NCBI GenBank assembly: GCA_017626055.1 | Contig: JAGAJM010000004.1 | Coordinates: 124,001-188,000, forward strand | Source of the DNA: a bacterium | GTDB taxonomy: Bacteria; Cyanobacteriota; Vampirovibrionia; Gastranaerophilales; Gastranaerophilaceae | Direction: 5' to 3' | DNA length: 64,000 bases | In this document: piece by piece, positions 1-7,649 of the stretch | Layout of the letters: the number at the start of each line of letters is the position of its first letter | Position numbering within the stretch: the stretch's first letter is position 1 | The notes under the pieces: model-generated | What the model was told of the DNA's origin: nothing | Database searches by the model: none | Seen by the model: only the letters and a program-made list of their open reading frames with translations | Made by a program: the position numbers and the translations under genes

Positions 1-175
1 TCTCTTGTTTTTCTGGATCATAAATACCAGGTTTAATAGTTGTAAATTCACCAGTTTTTGGATCGATGAAAATTGCATCTTTATGAGGATTAATTTTTCT
101 ATCACTTGTAAATGTTGCTGCTGGAGCATAAGCTGTTGAATAACCATAACCTGTTGGAGCTACAAATAATGTCAT
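1..175 (-). CDS. Partial hypothetical protein, paralogue of the next gene (5' end only)
   Basis: Only the first 58 codons are inside the window; the gene runs off the left edge. The ATG at 175 is preceded by an AAAGGAAA-type ribosome site. The visible N-terminus has a YGYS motif near residue 11, an IDPK motif near residue 40 and a YDPEK motif near residue 55. The neighbouring protein (383-1321) has the same order: YGYS, VDPK, YDPNRK. The two are therefore probably tandem paralogues. No signal peptide is visible in this part and no function can be assigned. Confidence 0.7.
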   Translation of the reverse strand, partial: MTLFVAPTGYGYSTAYAPAATFTSDRKINPHKDAIFIDPKTGEFTTIKPGIYDPEKQE

Positions 176-327
176 AATACACTTTTCCTTTCTAACCTTA
201 TCAATAATTTAAATAAAAAAATTTTAACCTACATGTATATAAAGTCATGTGCCTCGGCAGAATTGACATGTTTGGTGGGAATTGTAATAAAAGTTAACAT
301 TCTTATAAATACTGATTTAACAAGCGA

Positions 328-359
328 AACGGCGATTTATGTACACATAAATCGCCGTT
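328..359 (-). terminator. Strong hairpin downstream of the proline-rich protein gene
   Basis: A 15-bp perfect stem (arms 328-342 and 345-359) with a 2-base loop lies 24 bases after the stop codon of the minus-strand gene ending at 383. The T-run on the minus strand is short (TTT), so it may work as an mRNA-stabilising 3' hairpin rather than a full intrinsic terminator. Confidence 0.5.
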
Positions 360-382
360 CTATAAACTAAGGGATATAATTG

Positions 383-1321
383 TTATGCTGTTAAATTTAA
401 TCTTGCTCTTTCCAATGCAGCTAGTGATGATTCATCTACATTATTTTGAATTTGTCTTGAAATAGCACTTGCTCGATTGGACTCAGCATTAATTCTTCGA
501 ATTGCTGCAGCTTGTTCTGTTGTTGGTGCTTGGTATCGATGAGCTCGATTGTACGCTAATTGTTCTGCATCTGTAACAACATCATCAAGAGATCTTTGTA
601 CCATTTGTCTGTTGTGACTATCTCGAACATGTTTAAGGTCAATACCTTTTAGTTCTTCTGGTGTTACTTTAGTTCGGACTGCAGTTGAACCTCCAGATTT
701 AATAGTGTTAGTTGCTACTGTCGAAGTTGTATTCGTTGTTGGTGCTGGAAGTAACAATTGTGGTTTACCTCCATTTGGTGCTGGTAGCTGTAATACTGGC
801 TTGCCTCCGTTTGGAGCTGGAAGTTGTAGTACAGGTTTACCTCCATTTGGTGCAGGGAGTTGCAATTGTGTTGGATTGTTAGGTCCAATTGGTACATTAG
901 GTCCTATTGGTCCGTTAGGTCCAACTGGACCATTCGGTCCTGGTGTTTTTCCTTTCCCAAATAGTTTTTTGAACCAATCTACAATTTTTTGTCCAAAAGG
1001 TTTTATTTTATTTGTCCAAAATCCTTTTAACCAAGTTCCTGCATTTTTTATAAATGGTATATTCTTGATTTTACCTCTTGTTAAGAATAATAATGCTGCT
1101 GTGGCTACTGCGGTGCCTGCTGCAATAATGTTTCTTTTTGTATTATCTTTTTTTACTTTTCTATTTGGATCATAAAGACTAGGATCCCACCAAGCGATAT
1201 TTGCGCTTTTTGGATCTACGCAAAGATTACCATTTTTTGGTTTCGCTCTTTCTGCCTGTGTTGTTCCACTATTGGCTATATACTGAGAATAGCCGTAACT
1301 GCTTAAACTATCAACTGCCAT
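383..1321 (-). CDS. Hypothetical membrane protein with Gly/Pro-rich repeat linker
   Basis: 312 residues from the ATG at 1321, chosen because a good AAAGGGA ribosome site lies just upstream; the open frame extends further but without support. The protein starts with a YGYS-containing segment, then VDPK and YDPNRK motifs shared with the partial gene at 1-175. One membrane segment follows (about residues 65-83, rich in A and L). A basic stretch leads into a GPNGP-type collagen-like run and three to four copies of a 12-residue unit LQLPAPNGGKPV. The C-terminal ~100 residues are charged, look helical and include a conserved-looking EELKGIDLKHVRD stretch. No family was recognised. The layout suggests a membrane-anchored protein with a flexible spacer; this is inference. 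Confidence 0.75.
   Translation of the reverse strand: MAVDSLSSYGYSQYIANSGTTQAERAKPKNGNLCVDPKSANIAWWDPSLYDPNRKVKKDNTKRNIIAAGTAVATAALLFLTRGKIKNIPFIKNAGTWLKGFWTNKIKPFGQKIVDWFKKLFGKGKTPGPNGPVGPNGPIGPNVPIGPNNPTQLQLPAPNGGKPVLQLPAPNGGKPVLQLPAPNGGKPQLLLPAPTTNTTSTVATNTIKSGGSTAVRTKVTPEELKGIDLKHVRDSHNRQMVQRSLDDVVTDAEQLAYNRAHRYQAPTTEQAAAIRRINAESNRASAISRQIQNNVDESSLAALERARLNLTA
741..875 (-). repeat. 36-bp tandem repeat encoding LQLPAPNGGKPV units
   Basis: Three adjacent units start near 768, 804 and 840 with a period of exactly 36 bases, plus a degenerate copy at 741-767. Units differ mainly at third codon positions (ggtgctggtagc, ggagctggaagt, ggtgcagggagt), so the peptide is conserved while the DNA has drifted. 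An adjacent PNGP-rich stretch (about 880-940) extends the low-complexity region. Confidence 0.85.
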
Positions 1322-1411
1322 AACAGTTTCCCTTTCTATCTTTCCCCTGTGTACTTTAATAAAGTATTTTTTTATTTCAAAATTGCTTAGATGTTGAAAT
1401 TTGAATAGAAA

Positions 1412-1445
1412 AAAAGGCTTGAAATTAAATAAAATCAAGCCTTTT
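1412..1445 (-). terminator. Intrinsic terminator after DAHP synthase
   Basis: Arms aaaaggcttga (1412-1422) and tcaagcctttt (1435-1445) pair perfectly across a 12-base AT loop. On the minus strand the stem is followed by a T-rich run, 29 bases past the stop of the gene at 1474-2523. Confidence 0.8.
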
Positions 1446-1473
1446 ACTAATTGTTAACAAAAATTAATATATG

Positions 1474-2523
1474 CTATTCAACATTTGAAACTGTTGTACT
1501 TTTTTCTAGATGTAGAGTTTCAATTAATGAATTTAACCTAGTGAAAACTTCTTTAAATTGTGGGATTGAAAGACTTTGCTTACCATCACTTAGAGCTTTT
1601 GATGGATTGTGGTGAACTTCAACCATAACTCCGTCTGCTCCAACAACTAAGCCCGCTTTTGCCATTGGTTCAATTAAATATCTTTGACCTGTGCCATGGC
1701 TTGGGTCAACAATTATTGGTAAATGTGAGTATTTTTTAATAACTGGAACGGCTGAAATATCAAGTAAGTTCCTAGTAAATGCACTATCAAAACTTTTTAA
1801 TCCACGTTCGCAAAGGATAACTTTTTCGTTTCCGTTGTACATAATGTGTTCTGCTGCAAGTAAAAATTCTCTAATTGTACTTGATGCTCCACGTTTTAGG
1901 ATAACTGGTTTATCACATTGACCAACAGCTTTTAATAGTTTGAAATTTTGCATATTTCTTGCGCCGATTTGAATAACATCAGCGTATTTGCACACAAGTT
2001 CTAAATCAGTTGAGTCCATTAATTCAGTTACAACCAAAAGACCTGTTTCTTCTTTAGCTTGTGCTAAATATTGCAAACCTTTTTCTCCCAAACCATCAAA
2101 ATCATATGGGGAAGTTCTTGGTTTGAATGCTCCACCACGCAAGAATTGGCAACCAAGTTCTTTTGCTGCAAATGCAACTTGTCTTAAACCTTCGTAATCG
2201 TCTTCAACTGAACATGGTCCAACCATTGCAACTGGTCGATTTGCGCCACCAATTTTTACACCATTTTCAAACTCAATTACAGTATCTTCAGATTTTCTAT
2301 CTCGTGAAGCAAGTCTAAATGGTTCACGGATAAATTTAATCTGCTTTACACCCTCCATTGCATCAATTCTGCCTGGTGAAAGTGTAGTTTTATCGCCTAG
2401 AGCGTCAATTACTGTGTGAACATCTCCTTCTTTTACCAAAACTTGAAAGCCATGTTCTTGTAATAAATCTCTGACTGCCTGAACGTTTTCTAACGTCGCA
2501 TCACGTTCCATAATTATAATCAT
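1474..2523 (-). CDS. aroF: 3-deoxy-7-phosphoheptulonate (DAHP) synthase
   Basis: 349 residues. It catalyses the first committed step of the shikimate pathway, condensing phosphoenolpyruvate with erythrose 4-phosphate in the cytoplasm. Residues 1-70 form the ferredoxin-like N-terminal regulatory domain typical of the Thermotoga-type (I-beta) enzyme. The TIM-barrel catalytic part carries GPCSVE at 102-107 and RGGAFKPRTSP at 129-139, with a metal/substrate motif DPSHGTG near residue 273. The start at 2523 has an AGAGGA ribosome site 7 bases upstream. It lies 44 bases downstream of the HAD gene start region on the same strand order. Chorismate synthase from the same pathway is at 47411-48466. Aromatic amino acid inhibition through the N-terminal domain is likely from family knowledge. 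Confidence 0.95.
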   Translation of the reverse strand: MIIIMERDATLENVQAVRDLLQEHGFQVLVKEGDVHTVIDALGDKTTLSPGRIDAMEGVKQIKFIREPFRLASRDRKSEDTVIEFENGVKIGGANRPVAMVGPCSVEDDYEGLRQVAFAAKELGCQFLRGGAFKPRTSPYDFDGLGEKGLQYLAQAKEETGLLVVTELMDSTDLELVCKYADVIQIGARNMQNFKLLKAVGQCDKPVILKRGASSTIREFLLAAEHIMYNGNEKVILCERGLKSFDSAFTRNLLDISAVPVIKKYSHLPIIVDPSHGTGQRYLIEPMAKAGLVVGADGVMVEVHHNPSKALSDGKQSLSIPQFKEVFTRLNSLIETLHLEKSTTVSNVE

Positions 2524-2567
2524 TGTATTTTCCTCTTATAAAGTATTCTAATTTGATTATAAAAAAT

Positions 2568-3221
2568 CTATTTTAAATAATCAATGATTTCTTTTGGATT
2601 ATTTATGATTATTTTTGCGTCATTTTCTAATAAAAATTCTTTATCTCTAAATCCCCAAGTAACACTTATGCAAGGAATATTGGAATTCTTCGCAGTTAAA
2701 ATATCAACGTCTGAATCCCCAACATATATAGCTTGGTTTGATGTAAGTTCAAGTTGTTCTAATACTAAATTTATTGTATCAGGTGCTGGTTTTTTATTAA
2801 TTCCTGCTGCTTCATTTTCTCCAATTGCAATATCGATTAGGTTTGGAAAATATTTTTGGCATAATTCTTTTACTGCTAAATCAAATTTGTTTGAAACAAC
2901 TGCAATTTTATAGTTTTTTTCTTTCAGTTCAGTTAATAGATTAATTATATCATTATAAGGTGCAGTCTTATTATATTTATTAATAGAGTAATGTTGTTTA
3001 AAGATTTCAAGACATTTATTGAAATTGGGATTGTGTTTGCCATCAGGAATTGCTCGTTCGATAAGTTTTGCAACGCCATTTCCAACAAATGTACGGATTT
3101 CTTCTTTACTTCTTGTTGGATAATTAAATTCTGACAGTGCAAAATTTGTACTATCTGCCAAATCGTCTAAAGTATTCAATAATGTTCCGTCTAAATCAAA
3201 AATTATTACTTTAATATCCAT
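2568..3221 (-). CDS. HAD-family phosphatase, phosphoglycolate phosphatase-like
   Basis: 217 residues from the ATG at 3221. HAD motif I is FDLDGTL (nucleophile Asp9, acid Asp11). The helical cap follows, then motif II (VVSNK, near residue 107), the Lys of motif III in NKKPAPD and motif IV YVGDSDVD near residue 165. Length and motifs match the Gph/PGP subfamily, which clears 2-phosphoglycolate formed by DNA repair or oxygenase activity, but pyrophosphatase PpaX-like or other small-substrate activity cannot be excluded. There is no Shine-Dalgarno sequence; a TATAAT box (complement of 3228-3233) ends 6 bases before the ATG, predicting a leaderless mRNA. aroF follows 44 bases downstream. Confidence 0.85.
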   Translation of the reverse strand: MDIKVIIFDLDGTLLNTLDDLADSTNFALSEFNYPTRSKEEIRTFVGNGVAKLIERAIPDGKHNPNFNKCLEIFKQHYSINKYNKTAPYNDIINLLTELKEKNYKIAVVSNKFDLAVKELCQKYFPNLIDIAIGENEAAGINKKPAPDTINLVLEQLELTSNQAIYVGDSDVDILTAKNSNIPCISVTWGFRDKEFLLENDAKIIINNPKEIIDYLK

Positions 3222-3617
3222 ATTAATATTATATAGCAATTATAAAATATGTTTTATTGAAAAATTTTGGAGATTGTACGTGATTTAAAATTTTGCTAAA
3301 ATTTTAAAGAGGATATCCTATTAGATATCGCTTGTGGCAATGCTTTTGGATTTATTTTTTGTGAAAATTATCACAAAATTTTTCTATATTTTTCGAAATT
3401 TTATGTAATTTCGCTTGATTTTGTTCATTTTTGGTAAAAAATCCACCAAATTGATGAATTTTTTATTATTATTTTGAGTATAATTTAATTATAGTTTAGA
3501 AATGTTAAGAATTGAAACCCCACGTAGTAAAGGCTTTCGGGATATTTCTAAAAAAAGTTATTCCATTAATTTTAAAAAAGTAGTATTATAATTTTGTGAT
3601 AAAAGGAGGTTACACAC
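3222..3617. other. 396-base AT-rich intergenic region
   Basis: No ORF with a ribosome site and no tRNA were found. It holds the minus-strand promoter of the HAD gene (TATAAT complement at 3228-3233). A second AT-rich promoter-like stretch with TATAAT lies near 3478-3485. A short region near 3510-3550 is less AT-rich and contains ccccacg and a ggctttcggg stretch. A TATAAT near 3588-3593 together with AGGAGG just before 3618 probably serves the winged-helix gene. A small RNA in 3480-3560 is possible but unsupported. Confidence 0.5.
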
Positions 3618-3848
3618 ATGTTTACATCTAGCAAAAAAGAACAAAAAGAAATGCAAGTACAAATTATTGAATCAGCAGGTAAAATCTACAATTACCTATC
3701 TGACAAAGGTGAAGTTACTATCAACAAATTAAGAAAAGATATGGATTTAGATGATAATTTCACTTACATGGGTCTAGGATGGTTATCAAGAGAAGATAAA
3801 ATTTCTTACACTCAAAAACCAAAATCAGTTACAGTTAAATTAGTTTAA
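3618..3848 (+). CDS. Winged helix-turn-helix protein (DUF2582-like)
   Basis: 76 residues. The sequence contains an ESAGKIYNYL start helix, a KGEVTINKLRKDM recognition-helix region and a MGLGWLSREDKI turn, which match the small DUF2582 winged-helix family seen as stand-alone proteins in anaerobes. The charged N-terminal tail (KKEQKE) is consistent with nucleic-acid binding. An AAAGGAGG ribosome site precedes the ATG and a promoter-like TATAAT lies about 30 bases upstream. A strong terminator follows, so it is a single-gene transcript. The regulated target is not evident from the context. Confidence 0.8.
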   Translation: MFTSSKKEQKEMQVQIIESAGKIYNYLSDKGEVTINKLRKDMDLDDNFTYMGLGWLSREDKISYTQKPKSVTVKLV

Positions 3849-3863
3849 TTGTTGAAAAGATTT

Positions 3864-3899
3864 AAAAGACCGAACTTTATTTAAAGTTCGGTCTTTTCT
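3864..3899 (+). terminator. Intrinsic terminator after winged-helix gene
   Basis: A 15-bp perfect stem (3864-3878 with 3883-3897), a 4-base ATTT loop and flanking A and T runs make a bidirectional rho-independent terminator 16 bases after the stop codon. Confidence 0.92.
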
Positions 3900-3944
3900 T
3901 ATTTATAAAATAATGCTATAATTGGCTCAACAAAAGGAGTGAGT

Positions 3945-4364
3945 ATGAACAAAAATATCTTTAGTCCAAGAGGCACGATTAATCAATCATTTTTTATAAT
4001 TTATTATGTTTTGTTGATGGCGATTTATATTATTGGTGGTATAACTTTAATGGCCATTGTTTATAAAAATAATTTCAATTCACTATATTTTATGTGGCCA
4101 TTGTTATTAATAAAAATTCTAATATTGTTCAATTATAAAAAAAGAATGTTAGATATTTTAGGGAATTTACCTTGGGCGATTATTTTGGCGTTTTTATTTA
4201 CGTTTGATGTAGAAGGGTTGGCGGCTTGTCAGTTAATTAAAAATCCTCAAGTTGCAATGATTACGTTTTTTGCAGTTGCATTATTTATTTTATTTGTGCA
4301 ACCTGCAATTATTGCGGTAATCCCTTCAAAAAAGTTAAGTAGTAATTATATAAAAGGAGAGTAA
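3945..4364 (+). CDS. Small integral membrane protein
   Basis: 139 residues from the ATG at 3945, which has AAGGAG 5 bases upstream; the in-frame GTG at 3939 overlaps that ribosome site and is unlikely. Four hydrophobic segments are visible (about residues 16-38, 48-62, 74-92 and 102-124) with short basic loops. The FSPRGTINQSFF start resembles the entry motif of DUF805-type membrane proteins, but the match is weak. It ends 3 bases before the rubrerythrin start codon, so the two are co-transcribed. Function is unknown; a role linked to oxidative stress would be guilt by association only. Confidence 0.75.
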   Translation: MNKNIFSPRGTINQSFFIIYYVLLMAIYIIGGITLMAIVYKNNFNSLYFMWPLLLIKILILFNYKKRMLDILGNLPWAIILAFLFTFDVEGLAACQLIKNPQVAMITFFAVALFILFVQPAIIAVIPSKKLSSNYIKGE

Positions 4365-4367
4365 GTT

Positions 4368-4907
4368 ATGGAATTAAAAGGATCAAAAACAGAACAAAAT
4401 CTTATGACCGCATTTGCTGGTGAATCTCAAGCAAGAAATAAATATACTTATTATGCTTCGCAAGCAAAAAAAGATGGTTATGTTCAAATTAGTAAAATTT
4501 TTGAAGAAACAGCTAACAATGAAAAAGAACATGCAAAATTATGGTTTAAATATTTGCATGGTGGTAAAATTGCTTCAACTATTGAAAATTTAAAAGATGC
4601 CGCAGATGGTGAAAATTACGAATGGACTGATATGTATGCAACTTTTGCAAAAGAAGCTAAAGAAGAAGGTTTTGATGAATTAGCCGCTTTGTTTGAAATG
4701 GTTGCAAAAATTGAAAAAGAACACGAAGACAGATATAGAAAATTATTGGCAAATATCGAAAATGGTGAAGTTTTTGTAAAATCTGAACCAAATACATGGG
4801 AATGTGGGAATTGTGGTCATGTTCATGTTGGTGAAGGTGCTCCAGAATTATGTCCAGTGTGTAAACATCCTCAATCTTATTTCTTTGTGAAACCAAAAAA
4901 TTACTAA
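4368..4907 (+). CDS. rbr: Rubrerythrin
   Basis: 179 residues, the usual full length. Residues 1-135 form the four-helix ferritin-like di-iron domain, with the paired Glu and ExxH ligands visible in [21 protein letters not shown] and [12 protein letters not shown]. Residues 140-175 form a rubredoxin-like Fe(Cys)4 domain with CGNCG and CPVCK pairs. Rubrerythrins reduce hydrogen peroxide in the cytoplasm of anaerobes using NAD(P)H-derived electrons. It is second in a two-gene operon after the small membrane protein and is followed by a strong terminator. No reductase gene is adjacent. Confidence 0.96.
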   Translation: MELKGSKTEQNLMTAFAGESQARNKYTYYASQAKKDGYVQISKIFEETANNEKEHAKLWFKYLHGGKIASTIENLKDAADGENYEWTDMYATFAKEAKEEGFDELAALFEMVAKIEKEHEDRYRKLLANIENGEVFVKSEPNTWECGNCGHVHVGEGAPELCPVCKHPQSYFFVKPKNY

Positions 4908-4926
4908 AATATTAGAAAATGTTAGT

Positions 4927-4960
4927 GGGCGGAACTTTTTTTAAAGTTCCGCCCTTTTTT
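4927..4960 (+). terminator. Intrinsic terminator after rubrerythrin
   Basis: A 12-bp stem gggcggaacttt (4927-4938) with aaagttccgccc (4943-4954), a TTTT loop and a T6 tail, 19 bases after the stop. Confidence 0.95.
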
Positions 4961-5012
4961 CTCCGCAAATTTTATTTTTACGGGGTTTAATAGTTACAGA
5001 TAGGAAAAGATA

Positions 5013-5579
5013 ATGGAAATAAGAAATATAAATAACACTCCTAAATTTACAGGAATATACAGGTTCCCAAATGTTGATGCCAAAATGGTCGAAAATATTT
5101 CTGAGCATATGACTTTTTTTGCAAATGTTACAAAAAAGCCCGTATATTTGTTTTCAGGACGTCATCCTTTAGAGTCTAAGGTGGTAGAAACTATTATTGA
5201 ATCAACTCCTGAGTGTGAAAAATATTCTTATGGATGGCTTGTTCAAAATGCAAGAAATCACGGTTTAAGTTTGCCTGATCCAAGTACTGTAGATGCATGG
5301 ATTTTTACAAATAAAGATATTTATCTTCTTAAGGAATGTTGTGAGAAATTTGATTTAATTTTAAAAGGTGAGGAAACTTTTTGGGGTGCTTTGAAGAAAA
5401 TATTTCTAGCCCCTGAAACTCCAAGAAGAAGATTGCCACATCATTTGAGAGAGTTGGAAGATATAGCTGATAAGAACGAAAAAATGGTTGAAACCTTTCA
5501 ACAAGTAATTCAAGACAAAGAAGTTGTGAAAGTTGATAGCCTTCATAATTTAATTTATTCAGTATCTACAAAAGATTAA
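5013..5579 (+). CDS. Hypothetical protein with N-terminal F-x-G motif (KFTG)
   Basis: 188 residues, no signal peptide or membrane segment. The N-terminus reads through a short polar leader to KFTGIY (Phe12, Gly14), the motif shared by at least seven other proteins in this window. The remainder is a soluble, mixed alpha/beta-looking sequence with a C-terminal helical region rich in E and K. No family was recognised. The gene ends in a TAA that shares its TTAA with the stop codon of the convergent gene at 5576, so there is no room for a separate terminator. The next three minus-strand genes also encode tagged proteins, so this is a local cluster of four. Confidence 0.7.
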   Translation: MEIRNINNTPKFTGIYRFPNVDAKMVENISEHMTFFANVTKKPVYLFSGRHPLESKVVETIIESTPECEKYSYGWLVQNARNHGLSLPDPSTVDAWIFTNKDIYLLKECCEKFDLILKGEETFWGALKKIFLAPETPRRRLPHHLRELEDIADKNEKMVETFQQVIQDKEVVKVDSLHNLIYSVSTKD

Positions 5580-6142
5580 GGGGTATAAGTATAATCTAGT
5601 GAACCAGGTTCATCAGGGATAAAGCCATTTTTTTCATAAAATCCTGTGGCATATTTGTCAGAGCGTAATTGTAATATTTTACCTGCGTATTGTTCTTTAA
5701 TTTCGTCTAACATGCTTTGACCGATTTTTGTATATTGACGATGTTCACCAGCATCGTAGTTATGAAAAGGGTTAGCTTGAAGAACTTCTACTTCAACCTT
5801 GTTTGAGCGTCTTGGTTTCCAGACCATAAACTCCCCTAAAATTTCTCTTGGATTTAATTTTTCAAATCCATATTGTTGGTTAGTTAAAAAGAAAATTTTG
5901 CGATCTTTTTGTGGTTTTGCCAAGCCATGAAGCCAGTTTGCAATATCTCTGATTAATTCAACGAAGCAATTATCAAAGATACTCCATTCTTCAAATGTTT
6001 GTTGAATAGCTTCAACATCGGCTTTGTTTGCGGCATCAAATTGCACAAGTGAAACTTCATGAGGCACGAATTCGCCATTTGTGGTAATTTTTTTAATCTT
6101 TATTGGTTTTATGTATGTTCCGCTAAATGATACTTGTTGCAT
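5576..6142 (-). CDS. GNAT-like acetyltransferase with N-terminal F-x-G motif (VSFSG)
   Basis: 188 residues from the ATG at 6142; an in-frame GTG at 6151 is an alternative. VSFSGTY lies at residues 4-10 (Phe6, Gly8). The C-terminal part resembles the GNAT acetyl-CoA fold: a YTKIGQSMLDEI helix at the position of motif A, then LQLRSD and ATGFYEKNGF, the usual GNAT terminal strand-helix motif. The canonical Q/RxxGxG/A pyrophosphate loop is only partly present (TKIGQS), so activity is uncertain. It is last in a minus-strand group of tagged genes; the gene before it stops only 11 bases upstream. The acceptor substrate is unknown. Confidence 0.65.
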   Translation of the reverse strand: MQQVSFSGTYIKPIKIKKITTNGEFVPHEVSLVQFDAANKADVEAIQQTFEEWSIFDNCFVELIRDIANWLHGLAKPQKDRKIFFLTNQQYGFEKLNPREILGEFMVWKPRRSNKVEVEVLQANPFHNYDAGEHRQYTKIGQSMLDEIKEQYAGKILQLRSDKYATGFYEKNGFIPDEPGSLDYTYTP

Positions 6143-6153
6143 ATTATCCACTT

Positions 6154-6714
6154 CTAAAATAAAACTTGAGTGTTATTTAGTTCCACAATTTCAAAAACAT
6201 TTTCAACATCAGAAGAATCTTTAATTCCTTTTAGTATAGGGAAAATAATTTCTGTTCCTTGAGAATTTCCTCTAACCAAAATTCTTTCAGTTGTGTTGAT
6301 TTTATCACCAGTTAGGATAGATGCATCAATATCAGGTCTGTCACAGATTAAATCTGCAATTTCATTAACTGTTCTTGTTGTTCTTTCATCCTGAGCTTTG
6401 CCACCAAGAATCCAAGCTGTCATTTTTTCTTGTGCATCTTTTTTTAATTGATTGATTTTTTCTTCAAGTTCAAATAATAAATCACTTGTTTTTCTTCCAG
6501 GGGTGAAACGTTGGATAACGCCTTCATTATCTCCTCTGATAAAAACAACTAATGGACAATCTTCCATATCAACACCAAAAGTTCTTTTAGTTAAGAACTG
6601 ATTTATACCATTTGAACATTTTCTTCTAGCTGTTGTTGTTTGTTCGTTTAATTGATCGTATCGGATATTTGAAAATACTAAATTTGTTCTACCTTGGAAA
6701 CTAATGTTTTGCAT
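6154..6714 (-). CDS. Hypothetical protein with N-terminal F-x-G motif (ISFQG)
   Basis: 186 residues. ISFQG lies at residues 4-8 (Phe6, Gly8), followed by a soluble sequence with no signal peptide, membrane helix or recognised domain. A central segment (about residues 85-100) is predicted helical and charged. The gene sits between two other tagged genes on the minus strand and its stop is 11 bases before the next start codon, so they are probably co-transcribed. Function unknown. Confidence 0.7.
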   Translation of the reverse strand: MQNISFQGRTNLVFSNIRYDQLNEQTTTARRKCSNGINQFLTKRTFGVDMEDCPLVVFIRGDNEGVIQRFTPGRKTSDLLFELEEKINQLKKDAQEKMTAWILGGKAQDERTTRTVNEIADLICDRPDIDASILTGDKINTTERILVRGNSQGTEIIFPILKGIKDSSDVENVFEIVELNNTQVLF

Positions 6715-6794
6715 CTTATCTACCTTTCGATAAGATAAAGTTCCCTAAAAAATAGAATTGCTTAAAAATTATAAAATATTAAAATTTATTAAAA

Positions 6795-7547
6795 TTAGCG
6801 TTTAAATCCTAATTTGAGCATTAAAGCAGTCATCATTGCACCGATAATAGTACCAGAAATTGTGCTAAGTGCTTGCATAAATAGTGGTTTAATGTCGTTA
6901 TTAATCATTTTTTCACGTTTTTCAGCTTTGTACTTGATATTTTTAACCGCAGTAGCTGAGAATTTTAATGACTTGATTTCATCGCCAATAATTTGTGCCT
7001 TAAGACCATTATCTTCAAGAACCATTGTTAGTAAATCTTTTAACATTGGATCTTTTGGGATTTTTGTATTTGGTAATGTTATATCAATTGCTTTATTACC
7101 AATTCTTCCTTTAACGTGGAAATAATCAGGTCGGAATGTTTTTCCGCAAATTTTTTCGTTAAAGAAATTTGATAATTTGGATGGTTCATTAAAATCTACG
7201 GATAAAATAAAATCTTGATTGTCGTATTTTCCGTCATATACTTTATCTTTGCAGTGCATTAATAAATATTTTTTGTTGAGTAAACCTTCAAACCATGTTT
7301 CTTCTTCATTATTTGTTACAACTTTGAATATTGCTGGCTTTTTATTAACATGTCCTTCAACAATTGTACCAATTGAAGCTTTTTCTTTGTTTATTTGTAA
7401 ATCAGCAATCAAATCACGATGAATTACAACAGAATCTTTTTGGGTATCTGTTGTAACTTGTTTTTCTACTTGTTTGTATTTGTCTAGCAAGTTCGTTGAA
7501 GATACTTCAGGACTTGCTTTGAAGCTGATTTGTGGATTGAAATCCAT
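6795..7547 (-). CDS. Hypothetical tail-anchored protein with N-terminal F-x-A motif (ISFKA)
   Basis: 250 residues. ISFKA lies at residues 7-11. The middle is a soluble domain with several predicted beta strands (about residues 50-200). A single hydrophobic segment (about 226-245) followed by KLGFKR forms a C-terminal membrane anchor, so the bulk would be cytoplasmic if inserted as a tail-anchored protein. It is first in a minus-strand trio of tagged genes; an AT-rich upstream region contains the likely promoter. No known family was recognised. Confidence 0.7.
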   Translation of the reverse strand: MDFNPQISFKASPEVSSTNLLDKYKQVEKQVTTDTQKDSVVIHRDLIADLQINKEKASIGTIVEGHVNKKPAIFKVVTNNEEETWFEGLLNKKYLLMHCKDKVYDGKYDNQDFILSVDFNEPSKLSNFFNEKICGKTFRPDYFHVKGRIGNKAIDITLPNTKIPKDPMLKDLLTMVLEDNGLKAQIIGDEIKSLKFSATAVKNIKYKAEKREKMINNDIKPLFMQALSTISGTIIGAMMTALMLKLGFKR

Positions 7548-7649
7548 TTAGTTTACTCCGAGTATTATTTTCCCTTATATCTAATAAAAACATTTTGTCG
7601 GTGAAAATTGCCATGATATTTTTATTTTGATTTGGTTTATAATTGTTTT

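Noticed and set aside
705-1175. A plus-strand ORF rich in Gly, Pro and Phe across the repeat gene
   Set aside because: It is the antisense shadow of the minus-strand repeat gene, lacks a ribosome site and mirrors the Pro/Gly repeat.
3505-3550. A CRISPR-like sequence (attgaaacccc) upstream of the winged-helix gene
   Set aside because: Only one copy, no spacer-repeat array and no cas genes in the window.
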